45,830 nucleotides of DNA from a candidate division WOR-3 bacterium (GTDB taxonomy: Bacteria > Hydrothermota > Tepidihabitantia > Tepidihabitantales > Tepidihabitantaceae): contig VGIR01000013.1 in assembly GCA_016867815.1 (NCBI GenBank), positions 1-45,830 of the forward strand, given 5' to 3'. A program made the position numbers and the translations under genes. This document shows positions 22,698 to 30,551 of this stretch, piece after piece. The first letter of the stretch is position 1. Every line of letters begins with the position of its first letter. The notes below the pieces were generated by a model. The model searched no databases. It was not told the DNA's origin and was given only the letters and a program-made list of their open reading frames with translations.

Positions 22698-25561
22698 GCC
22701 TCTTCCCGCTCTTCCTCTTCGCCCAGGTGCCCGGAGGCATCAGCATCGACCCGCGTCTCAGTTGGTACACCGTCGAATCCCAGCACTTCGACGTCCACTT
22801 CTCCTGCCGCGGCCGTCCCGACAGCTCCAGCACCTGGCTGGCGAGAGAAGTCGCGGGCATCGCCGAGGAGGTCCATGCCACGCTAACGCCGGTCGTGGGA
22901 TGGACCCCAGAGACCCGTACCCAAGTTGTCATTGCCGACTTCTACGACTACTTCAATGGCTGGGCCGCTCCTTTCCCGAAGAACACCATCACCATCATCC
23001 CGACGCCGCCGGCCGGCAGCAAGTCAAACGAAGGCGACTGGTTGCGTTTGCTGATTCTCCACGAATACGCGCATATCCTGCAGACCGACCAGGCAGCCGG
23101 CGTACCCAGGGCGCTCCGCCACGTATTCGGGCGCATCAGCATGCCGAACGCTCTGGCCCCGGCCTGGCTGAATGAAGGCTACGCGGTCTACAATGAGACG
23201 AAGTTCTCGGACTTCGGCCGCCTGCGCAGCGCCGAGTACGACATGATCGCGCGCGCAGCCGCCGATTCGAACCGGCTGCTGCCGGTGGATCGATCCGGCA
23301 CGTATGAGCTTCAGCGCTACCCCGGAGGGTCTGCTCCCTACCTCTACGGTACGTGGCTGCACGCCGGCGAAGCAGCTCGACTCGACCCCGGGGTCTGGGA
23401 CCGGTACAACCGCAGACGCTCCACCAGTCTCCCCTTCCTCGAGAACTTCCACGCCCGCCGAACTCTCGGCCGCAGCATCTATCGCGCTTGGAAGGAAACC
23501 GCCGAGAGCCTTGTCACGAGGGCGACACGAGCCGCGAAGGATGTTCGCAGGCAGCCGCTGACCCCGCTGCGCCGGCTCACCCGCGAAGGGTACTGGACCA
23601 GCTCGCCGCTCTGGTCGCGCTCAGCCTCCCGGCTCTACTACCTCTCGCAGAGCGGCCGCGAGTACCCGGGCATCAAGATGCTGGACACTGCTACCGGTCG
23701 GACAACCGTACTCCACCGCGGCCTTGTGACCGGAAGCCTCTCGCTTTCCCCGGACGGCCGGTCGTTGGCATTCTCCCAGCTGGACATCGTCGGCAATAGC
23801 TACGAGCACACCGAACTCTTCTCTCTCGACCTCTCGTCGCGCCAGTTGCGCCAGCTCACGCGCGGCCAGCGGGCGCGCGACCCGGACTACGCCCCGGATA
23901 CGTCCCTGCTCGTCTTCGTCGCCAATGGCGGAGGCCAGAACGACTTGAAGCTGCTCGACCTCAGGACCGGTAGAATCACCCGCCTCACCGAAACCGAAGA
24001 CCACACTGGCTACCACGGTCCGCGGTTCTCGCCCAGCGGCAGGTGGATTGCCGTCGGGGTCAGCCGTCCCGGTGGGTACGTCGACATCGAACTGGTCGAC
24101 CGCAGCACCGGCTGGACGATACCGGTGACACACGACCGCGCCAGCGACCTCACACCCACCTGGTCAAGGACCGGCAAGTCCCTCTTCTTCGTCTCGGACC
24201 GTACCGGTGTCTTCAACCTGTACGCCTACCAGCTCGCGACCGGCAAGACCTATCAAGTCACCAACGTTCAGTATGGCGTGTTCGAGCCGACCGTCTCCCC
24301 CGACAATCGTCGGGTTGCCATGGCGAGCTACTCGGCCTCGGGCTACGATGTCTCAGTCGCCGACATCCGCGCCGCCGACTGGCTTCCCGCCCCGGAGTTC
24401 ACAGAATCGCCTCCAACTGCTCCCACCTCACTCCTCACTCCTCCCCCTGCAAGCCCGCTCTACTACTACAGCCCGTTCCCCAGCCTTCTGCCCGCATTCT
24501 GGTTGCCTTGGGCGTCGCTGTCGGCTGACGCGACACTGCCGGAGCTGGGAGCGTTCACTCTCGGTTGGGATGCGCTCCAGTTCCATCAATACCAGCTGAC
24601 TGCCGGGTACCGGTTTGAGCGTTCTTCGCCGTTCCTCACCGCCTCCTACACCTTGCGCCGCTATCGTCCGGTTATCAGCCTCATGGCTGACCTCGACCTG
24701 CAGCGCCAGGCAGGCTCGATCAACCTCGATCTTCCCTTCATCACCATGAGACACTCGAGTTGGCTCGCCCTCGGCGTCACGGCACAAAGGGACATGACCG
24801 GATCGTCTGGCGATTCGGATCCTGTCCCGGGCAGGCTATCTACACGAGCAGACCTGCACTGGACGCACTCCAATGCTCACCAGTACCGCTTCTGCGTCGC
24901 CCCGGTTGAAGGACGAGTCATCGGTCTGCACTCAGACGTGCAAGCGAAGTGGATGCTCTCGGGCCGAGACCTGACGCGAGTTGTTGGTTACTGGTTCCAG
25001 TATCTGGGAGCTCCGCCGCAGACGTGGAGTTTACGGACGAAACTGGTCCTGGGCACCGCTTTCGAAGCAGCCGCCGCCGATGCCTTCGCGCTCGAAGCTG
25101 AGCCGGGGCTGCTCGGCGTACGCGGCTACGCGAGTGCGTCTGAGCCGGCGCGCTCGATCGCGGCAGCCGGGATGCAGTTCCGCACGCCGCTTTGGTGGAT
25201 CGAAAGAGGCATGGGAACGGGCCCTCTGTTCCTGCAGAACATCAACGCCGCTTTGTTCGCCGACGCCGGGCTCACATCCGCCTGGCCCTCCCCGGCCAGC
25301 TGCAGCCCGCAAACTGCAGACTCGCCCCTGAACCGTGCCAGGCTCGGAGTCGGTGCCGAACTCAGGACAGACTTCATACTCGTTCACCTTCTGCCGGTCA
25401 GCGTCTTTGCCGGATGCGGCTTCGGCGTCAATCCGCTCTGGTCATACCGCCCGTACTTCGGGGTATCAAGCTCGACGCTGGCTGGCATCCTGAATTCGCC
25501 GTTAGCCACTCGTCAATCGCAAATCCCTTCGAGCCTCCGCCACCTTCCCGAAGCCCGCTAG
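22604..25561 (+). CDS. Peptidase-MA-like / beta-propeller / outer-membrane barrel protein
   Basis: A 985-residue exported protein. Residues 1-42 form a very long hydrophobic leader. Residues about 45-330 are a gluzincin-like domain with the zinc motif H-E-Y-A-H (LILHEYAHILQT, about 150) and a downstream glutamate in WLNEGYAVYNE. Residues about 330-600 are six-bladed PD40/WD40-like propeller repeats (SPDGRSLAFSQ, SPSGRWIAVG, SPDNRRVAMA). Residues about 625-985 are strand-rich with alternating aromatic and polar residues, as in an outer-membrane beta-barrel. This architecture is known in Bacteroidetes-related genomes and suggests a surface protease-like protein; activity is unproven. Almost all of the leader is encoded by a low-complexity repeat element, so the true start could be later, for example in the MSLCPLP region, but in that frame no better start exists. 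Confidence 0.8.
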   Translation: MHKSGLCHFHFVLSTLALRHSIPLSLCLFVPCLFPLFLFAQVPGGISIDPRLSWYTVESQHFDVHFSCRGRPDSSSTWLAREVAGIAEEVHATLTPVVGWTPETRTQVVIADFYDYFNGWAAPFPKNTITIIPTPPAGSKSNEGDWLRLLILHEYAHILQTDQAAGVPRALRHVFGRISMPNALAPAWLNEGYAVYNETKFSDFGRLRSAEYDMIARAAADSNRLLPVDRSGTYELQRYPGGSAPYLYGTWLHAGEAARLDPGVWDRYNRRRSTSLPFLENFHARRTLGRSIYRAWKETAESLVTRATRAAKDVRRQPLTPLRRLTREGYWTSSPLWSRSASRLYYLSQSGREYPGIKMLDTATGRTTVLHRGLVTGSLSLSPDGRSLAFSQLDIVGNSYEHTELFSLDLSSRQLRQLTRGQRARDPDYAPDTSLLVFVANGGGQNDLKLLDLRTGRITRLTETEDHTGYHGPRFSPSGRWIAVGVSRPGGYVDIELVDRSTGWTIPVTHDRASDLTPTWSRTGKSLFFVSDRTGVFNLYAYQLATGKTYQVTNVQYGVFEPTVSPDNRRVAMASYSASGYDVSVADIRAADWLPAPEFTESPPTAPTSLLTPPPASPLYYYSPFPSLLPAFWLPWASLSADATLPELGAFTLGWDALQFHQYQLTAGYRFERSSPFLTASYTLRRYRPVISLMADLDLQRQAGSINLDLPFITMRHSSWLALGVTAQRDMTGSSGDSDPVPGRLSTRADLHWTHSNAHQYRFCVAPVEGRVIGLHSDVQAKWMLSGRDLTRVVGYWFQYLGAPPQTWSLRTKLVLGTAFEAAAADAFALEAEPGLLGVRGYASASEPARSIAAAGMQFRTPLWWIERGMGTGPLFLQNINAALFADAGLTSAWPSPASCSPQTADSPLNRARLGVGAELRTDFILVHLLPVSVFAGCGFGVNPLWSYRPYFGVSSSTLAGILNSPLATRQSQIPSSLRHLPEAR

Positions 25562-25609
25562 CCACACTCGGTACGCCCCGGCCACCACCGCGCGGTCTCG
25601 GGCGGTGGC

Positions 25610-25637
25610 TTGACTTGTTTGAGACGAGTTCTACAAT
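25610..25637 (+). promoter_or_regulatory. Promoter placing the transcript start at the first LVIVD gene's ATG
   Basis: TTGACT (25610-25615), a 16-bp spacer, and TACAAT (25632-25637). The normal start point, about seven bases after the -10 box, coincides with ATG 25644, so the mRNA is probably leaderless. No ribosome site is present before the ATG. Confidence 0.7.
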
Positions 25638-25643
25638 GAAGCC

Positions 25644-27884
25644 ATGACAAGAGCGATTTCGGTCCTCTTGTGTTTGGGGTTGTTGGTCACGACGGGCGTG
25701 GCCGCTGGCTTTCCGCGCGCGTTCCAGGAACAGGCGGCGGTGCAAGAATCGCTCAGTCGGGTGCATCCGAGGATGCGGGCGAGATGGCTACGGGAGCGGG
25801 GAATTGATGATCCGTACTACACGAGCGTCAGTATGCCGGCGCTTGAGAGTTCGGGACTAGAGCTAATCGGACGTTGGTCATACGGGCCGTCCTATGACGT
25901 GGACGGCAGGACGACTCCAAGCGAGACCTTGGTGGCGTTGGCACGCGGCTCGGGCGTGAGCTTGCTCAGGTTCTCCAGGCAGGATTCCCTCTCAATCGAG
26001 CTACTCTCGGACATCAATGCCGAAGGGCTGATGTGCCGCGTGGAGGTCGCCGACACGCTATTGTACGTCGGCTCCAGACGCGGTCTGGAAATCTACAACA
26101 TCGCCGACGAGCAGAATCCGGTGCGCCTGTCTTGGACGCCAATACCCCTGAACGATTTCGCCCTGCAGGACTCGCTGGTCTATACGATCAGCGGCGACGA
26201 CTCGTTCCGCATCTACAACGTCTCAAGTCCTGCAAACCCGGTCTTCCGCGGTGCCTGCCGCGACTCGGGAGACCTTGTTTCCGTGGCAGGCAACGCTGCA
26301 TACGTCGGCGACCGCTGGGGCCTGTACGTCATAGACGTCACCAACCCTGCCAGCCCGCACCGAATCGGCTCCTGGGGCAGCGCGATTGAACAAGTACAAG
26401 CCAGAGGACATCTCTGCTACGTCACGACCTTCAACCCGAACGTACCGGGCGAGATAACGTTCCATATCCTCGATGTTGCCGTTCCATCGCTGCCATACCA
26501 GATCGGCTCGCTCGATGACGCGGGCGGCAATGACATATATCTGATTGATACACTGGCGTACGGGGCAGGCGAGAGCGACTTCAACCAGATGACCATCGTG
26601 TCCGTGGCTGATTCGACCCGACCTCGCTTGTTGGGGTCTGCCGGAAGGCCCGGCTGGGGCTACGGTGTCTGGACCAACGGGCTAGCCCAGTCTGCCTTCG
26701 TCGGCTCGCACTGGACGGGACTGCAGGTCTATGATGCTCGCAACACATCACAGCCCATCCGCGACACGTTCATCCTGGATGCCGACGAAGCCGTTGACGT
26801 CTACATCGACATTGACAGGGCCTACGTGGCGGACCAGATGTCTGGACTCAAGATTCTCGATGTTCGGAACCCGGCCAAGCCGACTACGCTTGGGGCGTAT
26901 GACTCGGCTGGGCAATTCCCGCACATGTCTTCGGTGGTAGCGCGGGGTTCCTTCGCATTCGCGGACTGGTTCTGGTTCAGAGTGGTGGATGTCAGCGATC
27001 CGTCTCACCCCAGGGCCGCCGGTCAACTTGACCCGTTCGCCCCACCGGAGGACATGGTCCTGCGCGACAGCTTCGTCTATTGCGCCGAGATGAACCGCTT
27101 CCAGATTGTCAACGTCGCGCGACCGAGGGAGCCGGTGCTGGTAGGGACATGCAGCGGCGATGGCGTCGCTATCGTCGTTCAAGACTCGTTCGCGTACACC
27201 GCTGCTGGTGCGATACGTATCACCAACGTTGCCCGACCCGACAGTCCGTTTGTGGTCAGCACGACTGACGTCTTCGCATACGGCATCGCTGTGCGTGATA
27301 CGTTCTTGTACGTTCCCTTCGGCTACGACACGCTGAGAGTCTACAGCGCCTCGGACCCACATTCCCTACGTCTTCTGGGTTTCGCGCCACTGCAGACGCA
27401 TGCTTGGGACGTGGCGCTTGCCGAGTCGGTCGCCGTGGTATCTACGTTCAACGGGCTGGAGGCGTTCAGTCTGGAGAATCCCGCGCAGCCGCACTGGCGA
27501 GCGGCGATCGCGACGCCTTATGGCCCGCGCCGAGTTGTCTACTCCGCTCCATACTTCTACACCGCGATGTGGGAAGCTGGAGTTGGCATCTACAGGGCCG
27601 AATCGCTCGCGCTGCAAGAGCAGGTCTCGACAACGAGTCTCGCGACCAGCCTGAGGGCGCGTCCCAGTCCTGCTCGTGACCGGTGTCTGATTTCTGTGGA
27701 CAGGGCGACGACCCGCAGTGTCCGACTGCGCGACGTGTCGGGCCGAGTCGTCCCGGCTGTCTTCACCAGTGATGGGGCCAACGAAGGTCTGTTGCTAGAC
27801 CTCTCGAAGCTGGCTGCTGGCGTTTACTTCGTTGAGGTCAAGACCGACAGGAGAATCAGCAGGGTAAAGGTCGTAAAGCAATAG
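25644..27884 (+). CDS. Secreted LVIVD beta-propeller protein, copy A
   Basis: A 746-residue exported protein. Signal peptide: residues 1-21. A conserved head (about 22-110, containing GRWSYGPS) is followed by about twelve LVIVD-type repeats (about 130-650), each like lvYva....gl.ivDvsnPa.P..lG. These are typical of surface beta-propellers that mediate adhesion or binding. The C-terminal domain (about 665-746) has PSPARDR, a RLRDVSGRVV strand and GVYFVEVKT, so it is a type-IX-like sorting tail. The gene heads a two-gene unit; the partner begins nine bases downstream behind TAGGAGGAGGAA. About half of the residues are shared with the second copy at 28326. No enzyme motif was seen. Confidence 0.88.
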   Translation: MTRAISVLLCLGLLVTTGVAAGFPRAFQEQAAVQESLSRVHPRMRARWLRERGIDDPYYTSVSMPALESSGLELIGRWSYGPSYDVDGRTTPSETLVALARGSGVSLLRFSRQDSLSIELLSDINAEGLMCRVEVADTLLYVGSRRGLEIYNIADEQNPVRLSWTPIPLNDFALQDSLVYTISGDDSFRIYNVSSPANPVFRGACRDSGDLVSVAGNAAYVGDRWGLYVIDVTNPASPHRIGSWGSAIEQVQARGHLCYVTTFNPNVPGEITFHILDVAVPSLPYQIGSLDDAGGNDIYLIDTLAYGAGESDFNQMTIVSVADSTRPRLLGSAGRPGWGYGVWTNGLAQSAFVGSHWTGLQVYDARNTSQPIRDTFILDADEAVDVYIDIDRAYVADQMSGLKILDVRNPAKPTTLGAYDSAGQFPHMSSVVARGSFAFADWFWFRVVDVSDPSHPRAAGQLDPFAPPEDMVLRDSFVYCAEMNRFQIVNVARPREPVLVGTCSGDGVAIVVQDSFAYTAAGAIRITNVARPDSPFVVSTTDVFAYGIAVRDTFLYVPFGYDTLRVYSASDPHSLRLLGFAPLQTHAWDVALAESVAVVSTFNGLEAFSLENPAQPHWRAAIATPYGPRRVVYSAPYFYTAMWEAGVGIYRAESLALQEQVSTTSLATSLRARPSPARDRCLISVDRATTRSVRLRDVSGRVVPAVFTSDGANEGLLLDLSKLAAGVYFVEVKTDRRISRVKVVKQ

Positions 27885-27893
27885 GAGGAGGAA

Positions 27894-28292
27894 ATGAGGA
27901 GCAGCGTTCTTGTGCTGATGACAGCAGTGCTGTCATCGGCCTTCGGTCTCGTGTCAGTGTTCCACCAGGAGCCCCTGACCGCGGCGATGAGCGGCTGGAC
28001 CACCTTTGAGCATAGAACCGTGGCCCAGGTAATAACGATCAACTTCGATGAGCTGGACAGTGCGGCAGGTGCATACTGCGAGCTGTTCGCAGGGACCAAA
28101 GGCGGGGGTGGTGACTATCACGTCACGGTCCGGACCTATCCCGGCGGAGCTCCGATTGAGGCGGGGAACGCCGGCGGCAACGTCGATCACGAGTGGGTGA
28201 AGTTCAAGCTGGCTGTAGACTACCCCGAGTCCATCGTGAAGGGGAAGAAGCTGGCGTTCTGCTTCACGCGGTCGGCGTCGGCGGCGGCTTGA
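27894..28292 (+). CDS. Truncated paralogue of the N-terminal domain of the 1631-residue protein
   Basis: A 132-residue exported protein (signal peptide 1-20) homologous to residues 1-125 of the protein starting at 30552. Shared features include QEPLTAAMSGW/VEPITAALSGW, the INFDELDSAAGAYCELFAG segment and YPESIVKGKKLAFCFTR. Immediately after that last identical stretch the reading frame diverges into SASAAA and stops. The end sequence (28266-28293) resembles the DNA upstream of the first LVIVD gene (25590-25614), so the gene was cut by the duplication that created the cluster. It keeps a good ribosome site and a complete domain, so it may still be expressed as a small beta-sandwich protein; otherwise it is a pseudogene. 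Confidence 0.75.
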   Translation: MRSSVLVLMTAVLSSAFGLVSVFHQEPLTAAMSGWTTFEHRTVAQVITINFDELDSAAGAYCELFAGTKGGGGDYHVTVRTYPGGAPIEAGNAGGNVDHEWVKFKLAVDYPESIVKGKKLAFCFTRSASAAA

Positions 28293-28316
28293 CATCGTGA
28301 CTCAGAGGTCTAGCAT
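28289..28316 (+). promoter_or_regulatory. Promoter placing the transcript start at the second LVIVD gene's ATG
   Basis: TTGACA (28289-28294), a 16-bp spacer, and TAGCAT (28311-28316). The start point falls 2-3 bases before ATG 28326, so the transcript is nearly leaderless, as for the first copy. The -35 box contains the stop codon of the truncated gene. Confidence 0.7.
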
Positions 28317-28325
28317 TATCGCGTC

Positions 28326-30542
28326 ATGAGCACGCGGCGGTGGAGTGCAGTGTTGTTGCTCGCGGCGACAGTCGTCTTTGGCGAGCGGCTGGACGACATG
28401 GCGCTGCGGGATTCGATGATGGTGAAGGGGTCGCTTAGAGGCCATCGGTGGCTGGAGAAGAACGGCCTTGAGAGCTACCTGCTGCGGCAGAGTTGGAGGC
28501 CCACCGAAGACAGCGGACTCCGGTGCGTGGGGCGCTGGAGCTATGGACCGTCGCTCAAGGTTTCGCTGCAGGTCACACCAGGTGATACCATCATCTGCTT
28601 GACCCGTGGATCGGGCGCGACATTGGCTCGGTTCCGCTCCCAGGACAGCGTCACCTTCGACTTGCTCGGCGACTTGAACTTCGCCGGGATTCCGCGTCGG
28701 GCCATCATCACCGACACTATCGTAGTAGCGGGCATTCACGTCGGTGGAACCGGCCTCGAAGTCCACGGCATAAGCAATCCCGCTCAACCCAACCTGCTCA
28801 GCCGCGTCGACCTGCCCGTGGTCAACGATATCGCGGTCAAGGACTCCTTCGTCTACGCTGCCTGCGAAGATGACACCCTGCGTATCTACAACATCGCGGA
28901 CCCCCGGCAGCCAGTCCGGGTCGGGGCTTGTCGCGACAGTTGCGACCTGTTCATGACTCAGGCAGGCAACTACTGCTATCTAGTTCACGTCTCGGGGGTC
29001 AACATCGTGGACGTCAGCAACCCAGCCAGCCCTCACCGAGTCGGGAGAATTGGCGGTGAGCCGTTGGCGGTCTACGTGCGAGACACGCTGTGCTACGACA
29101 TGATCTTCGGAGAAGGCCTGCGAATCTACAACGTCAAGAACCCGGCCTCACCGCAAGAGGTCGGCTGGCTCACGCTCGGGGATGCGATGGACCTCACCAT
29201 GCCTTCTACCGAAGACACGTTGCTCTTCACTTCGCTACTGGACGTGGTGAACGTGTCCAACCCGGCTTCGCCTTCTCTAGTCGGGCACATCGACATTCCG
29301 GCTGAGTATGAGTATGGCGTGGCGGTCGTGCCCGCCGTGAACTACGCCCTCGTAGCTAACTACACTGATGGTGTTGTCGCGGTTGACGTCACGAATCCCG
29401 CAAACCCAACGTTTGACACAACTGCGTTTGGCGCTGGTTCCGTGCTGGACATCTACGTGGACGGTACGAAGGCGTACTTGGCCTCGCCCCTGAATGGCAT
29501 GACAATTCTGGACGTCTCGGACCCGACTCGGCCATCTCGTTTGGGCGGAGTGGACATCGTTGGTCTGAATCCCGCGTGCATGTCGGTGGCCGCGCGCGAC
29601 TCATTCGCCTACATGCACTGGTATCAGCGTCCGCAGTTCCAGTCGGTTGACGTCTCGGACCCGGCGAGGCCCCAGCGGGTGGCTGGCGTGGACGTCACCA
29701 ACCCGCCCGAAGACATGGTCATTCGCGACAGCTTCGTGTACATCGCGGAGATCAACAAGCTCCAGATTGTCAACGTCGCGCGACCAAGGGAGCCGGTGCT
29801 GGTGGGAAACTGCGCAACACAGGGGGACGCGTACGGTCTGTGCGTCGTGGATACGCTCGCATACGCGGCCAACTACCCGTTTGCCATCATCGACGTGAAG
29901 CAGCCGTCGAATCCGAGTATCGTCGGAACGATACAGCGCGGGGCATGGAACGGCACGGTTCGCGATACGTTCCTGTTCTTGTCGTCGGGAGGTATTCTCG
30001 TCTACAGCATTGCTCGGCCCGACCAACCTCGATTGCTGGACTCGCTCAGTGTTGGGACGAACACGTACTGGGTCGAGGCGGTCGGGACTCTGCTCTACGC
30101 AGCGAATCGCGACGGAGTACGGGTGATTGATGCTTCGGATGTGCACAACATGCGAGTCCGTGGCTTCTGCACAGCGCCGCGCACGGTGAATCGGCTGGCC
30201 TACATGTCGCCTCACATCTACGCCGCCTGCTGGGAAGCAGGCGTGAGCATATACGAATCAACGCAGGTTGCTCTGAGTGAACCGACGAAAGGAGGTGATG
30301 TGCATGCAGAGCCATCCGTCAGGCCGAATCCCGTGACGACGAGTGCCAGTATTTCCATATACGGCAAGTGGCCAGCTACGGTGACCGTTCGTGATATCGC
30401 TGGCAGACTCATGCCGTGCGTGGTCAAGAACCGGGGGCGCGGCGAGGTGGTACTGGACATAGCGGTAATACCCCCTGGGGTCTACTTTGTCCAAAGCGGA
30501 ACCGGTGCGACTTCAGCAAGGGTGAAGTTCGTCAGACAATAG
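28326..30542 (+). CDS. Secreted LVIVD beta-propeller protein, copy B
   Basis: A 738-residue paralogue of the protein at 25644. Signal peptide residues 1-18, GRWSYGPS head (about residue 70), about eleven LVIVD repeats (for example IVDVSNPASPHRVG, ILDVSDPTRPSRLG, QIVNVARPREPVLVG) and a C-terminal sorting domain (about 655-738: PSVRPNPVTTSASISIYG... GVYFVQSG). The stretch PPEDMV.RDSFVY.AE.N..QIVNVARPREPVLVG is almost unchanged between copies, while other blades differ widely. The gene ends in AATAGGAGGAC, which is also the ribosome site of the next gene, mirroring the junction of the first copy. It probably acts on the cell surface with the protein encoded next; the binding target is unknown. 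Confidence 0.88.
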   Translation: MSTRRWSAVLLLAATVVFGERLDDMALRDSMMVKGSLRGHRWLEKNGLESYLLRQSWRPTEDSGLRCVGRWSYGPSLKVSLQVTPGDTIICLTRGSGATLARFRSQDSVTFDLLGDLNFAGIPRRAIITDTIVVAGIHVGGTGLEVHGISNPAQPNLLSRVDLPVVNDIAVKDSFVYAACEDDTLRIYNIADPRQPVRVGACRDSCDLFMTQAGNYCYLVHVSGVNIVDVSNPASPHRVGRIGGEPLAVYVRDTLCYDMIFGEGLRIYNVKNPASPQEVGWLTLGDAMDLTMPSTEDTLLFTSLLDVVNVSNPASPSLVGHIDIPAEYEYGVAVVPAVNYALVANYTDGVVAVDVTNPANPTFDTTAFGAGSVLDIYVDGTKAYLASPLNGMTILDVSDPTRPSRLGGVDIVGLNPACMSVAARDSFAYMHWYQRPQFQSVDVSDPARPQRVAGVDVTNPPEDMVIRDSFVYIAEINKLQIVNVARPREPVLVGNCATQGDAYGLCVVDTLAYAANYPFAIIDVKQPSNPSIVGTIQRGAWNGTVRDTFLFLSSGGILVYSIARPDQPRLLDSLSVGTNTYWVEAVGTLLYAANRDGVRVIDASDVHNMRVRGFCTAPRTVNRLAYMSPHIYAACWEAGVSIYESTQVALSEPTKGGDVHAEPSVRPNPVTTSASISIYGKWPATVTVRDIAGRLMPCVVKNRGRGEVVLDIAVIPPGVYFVQSGTGATSARVKFVRQ

Positions 30543-30551
30543 GAGGACAGC

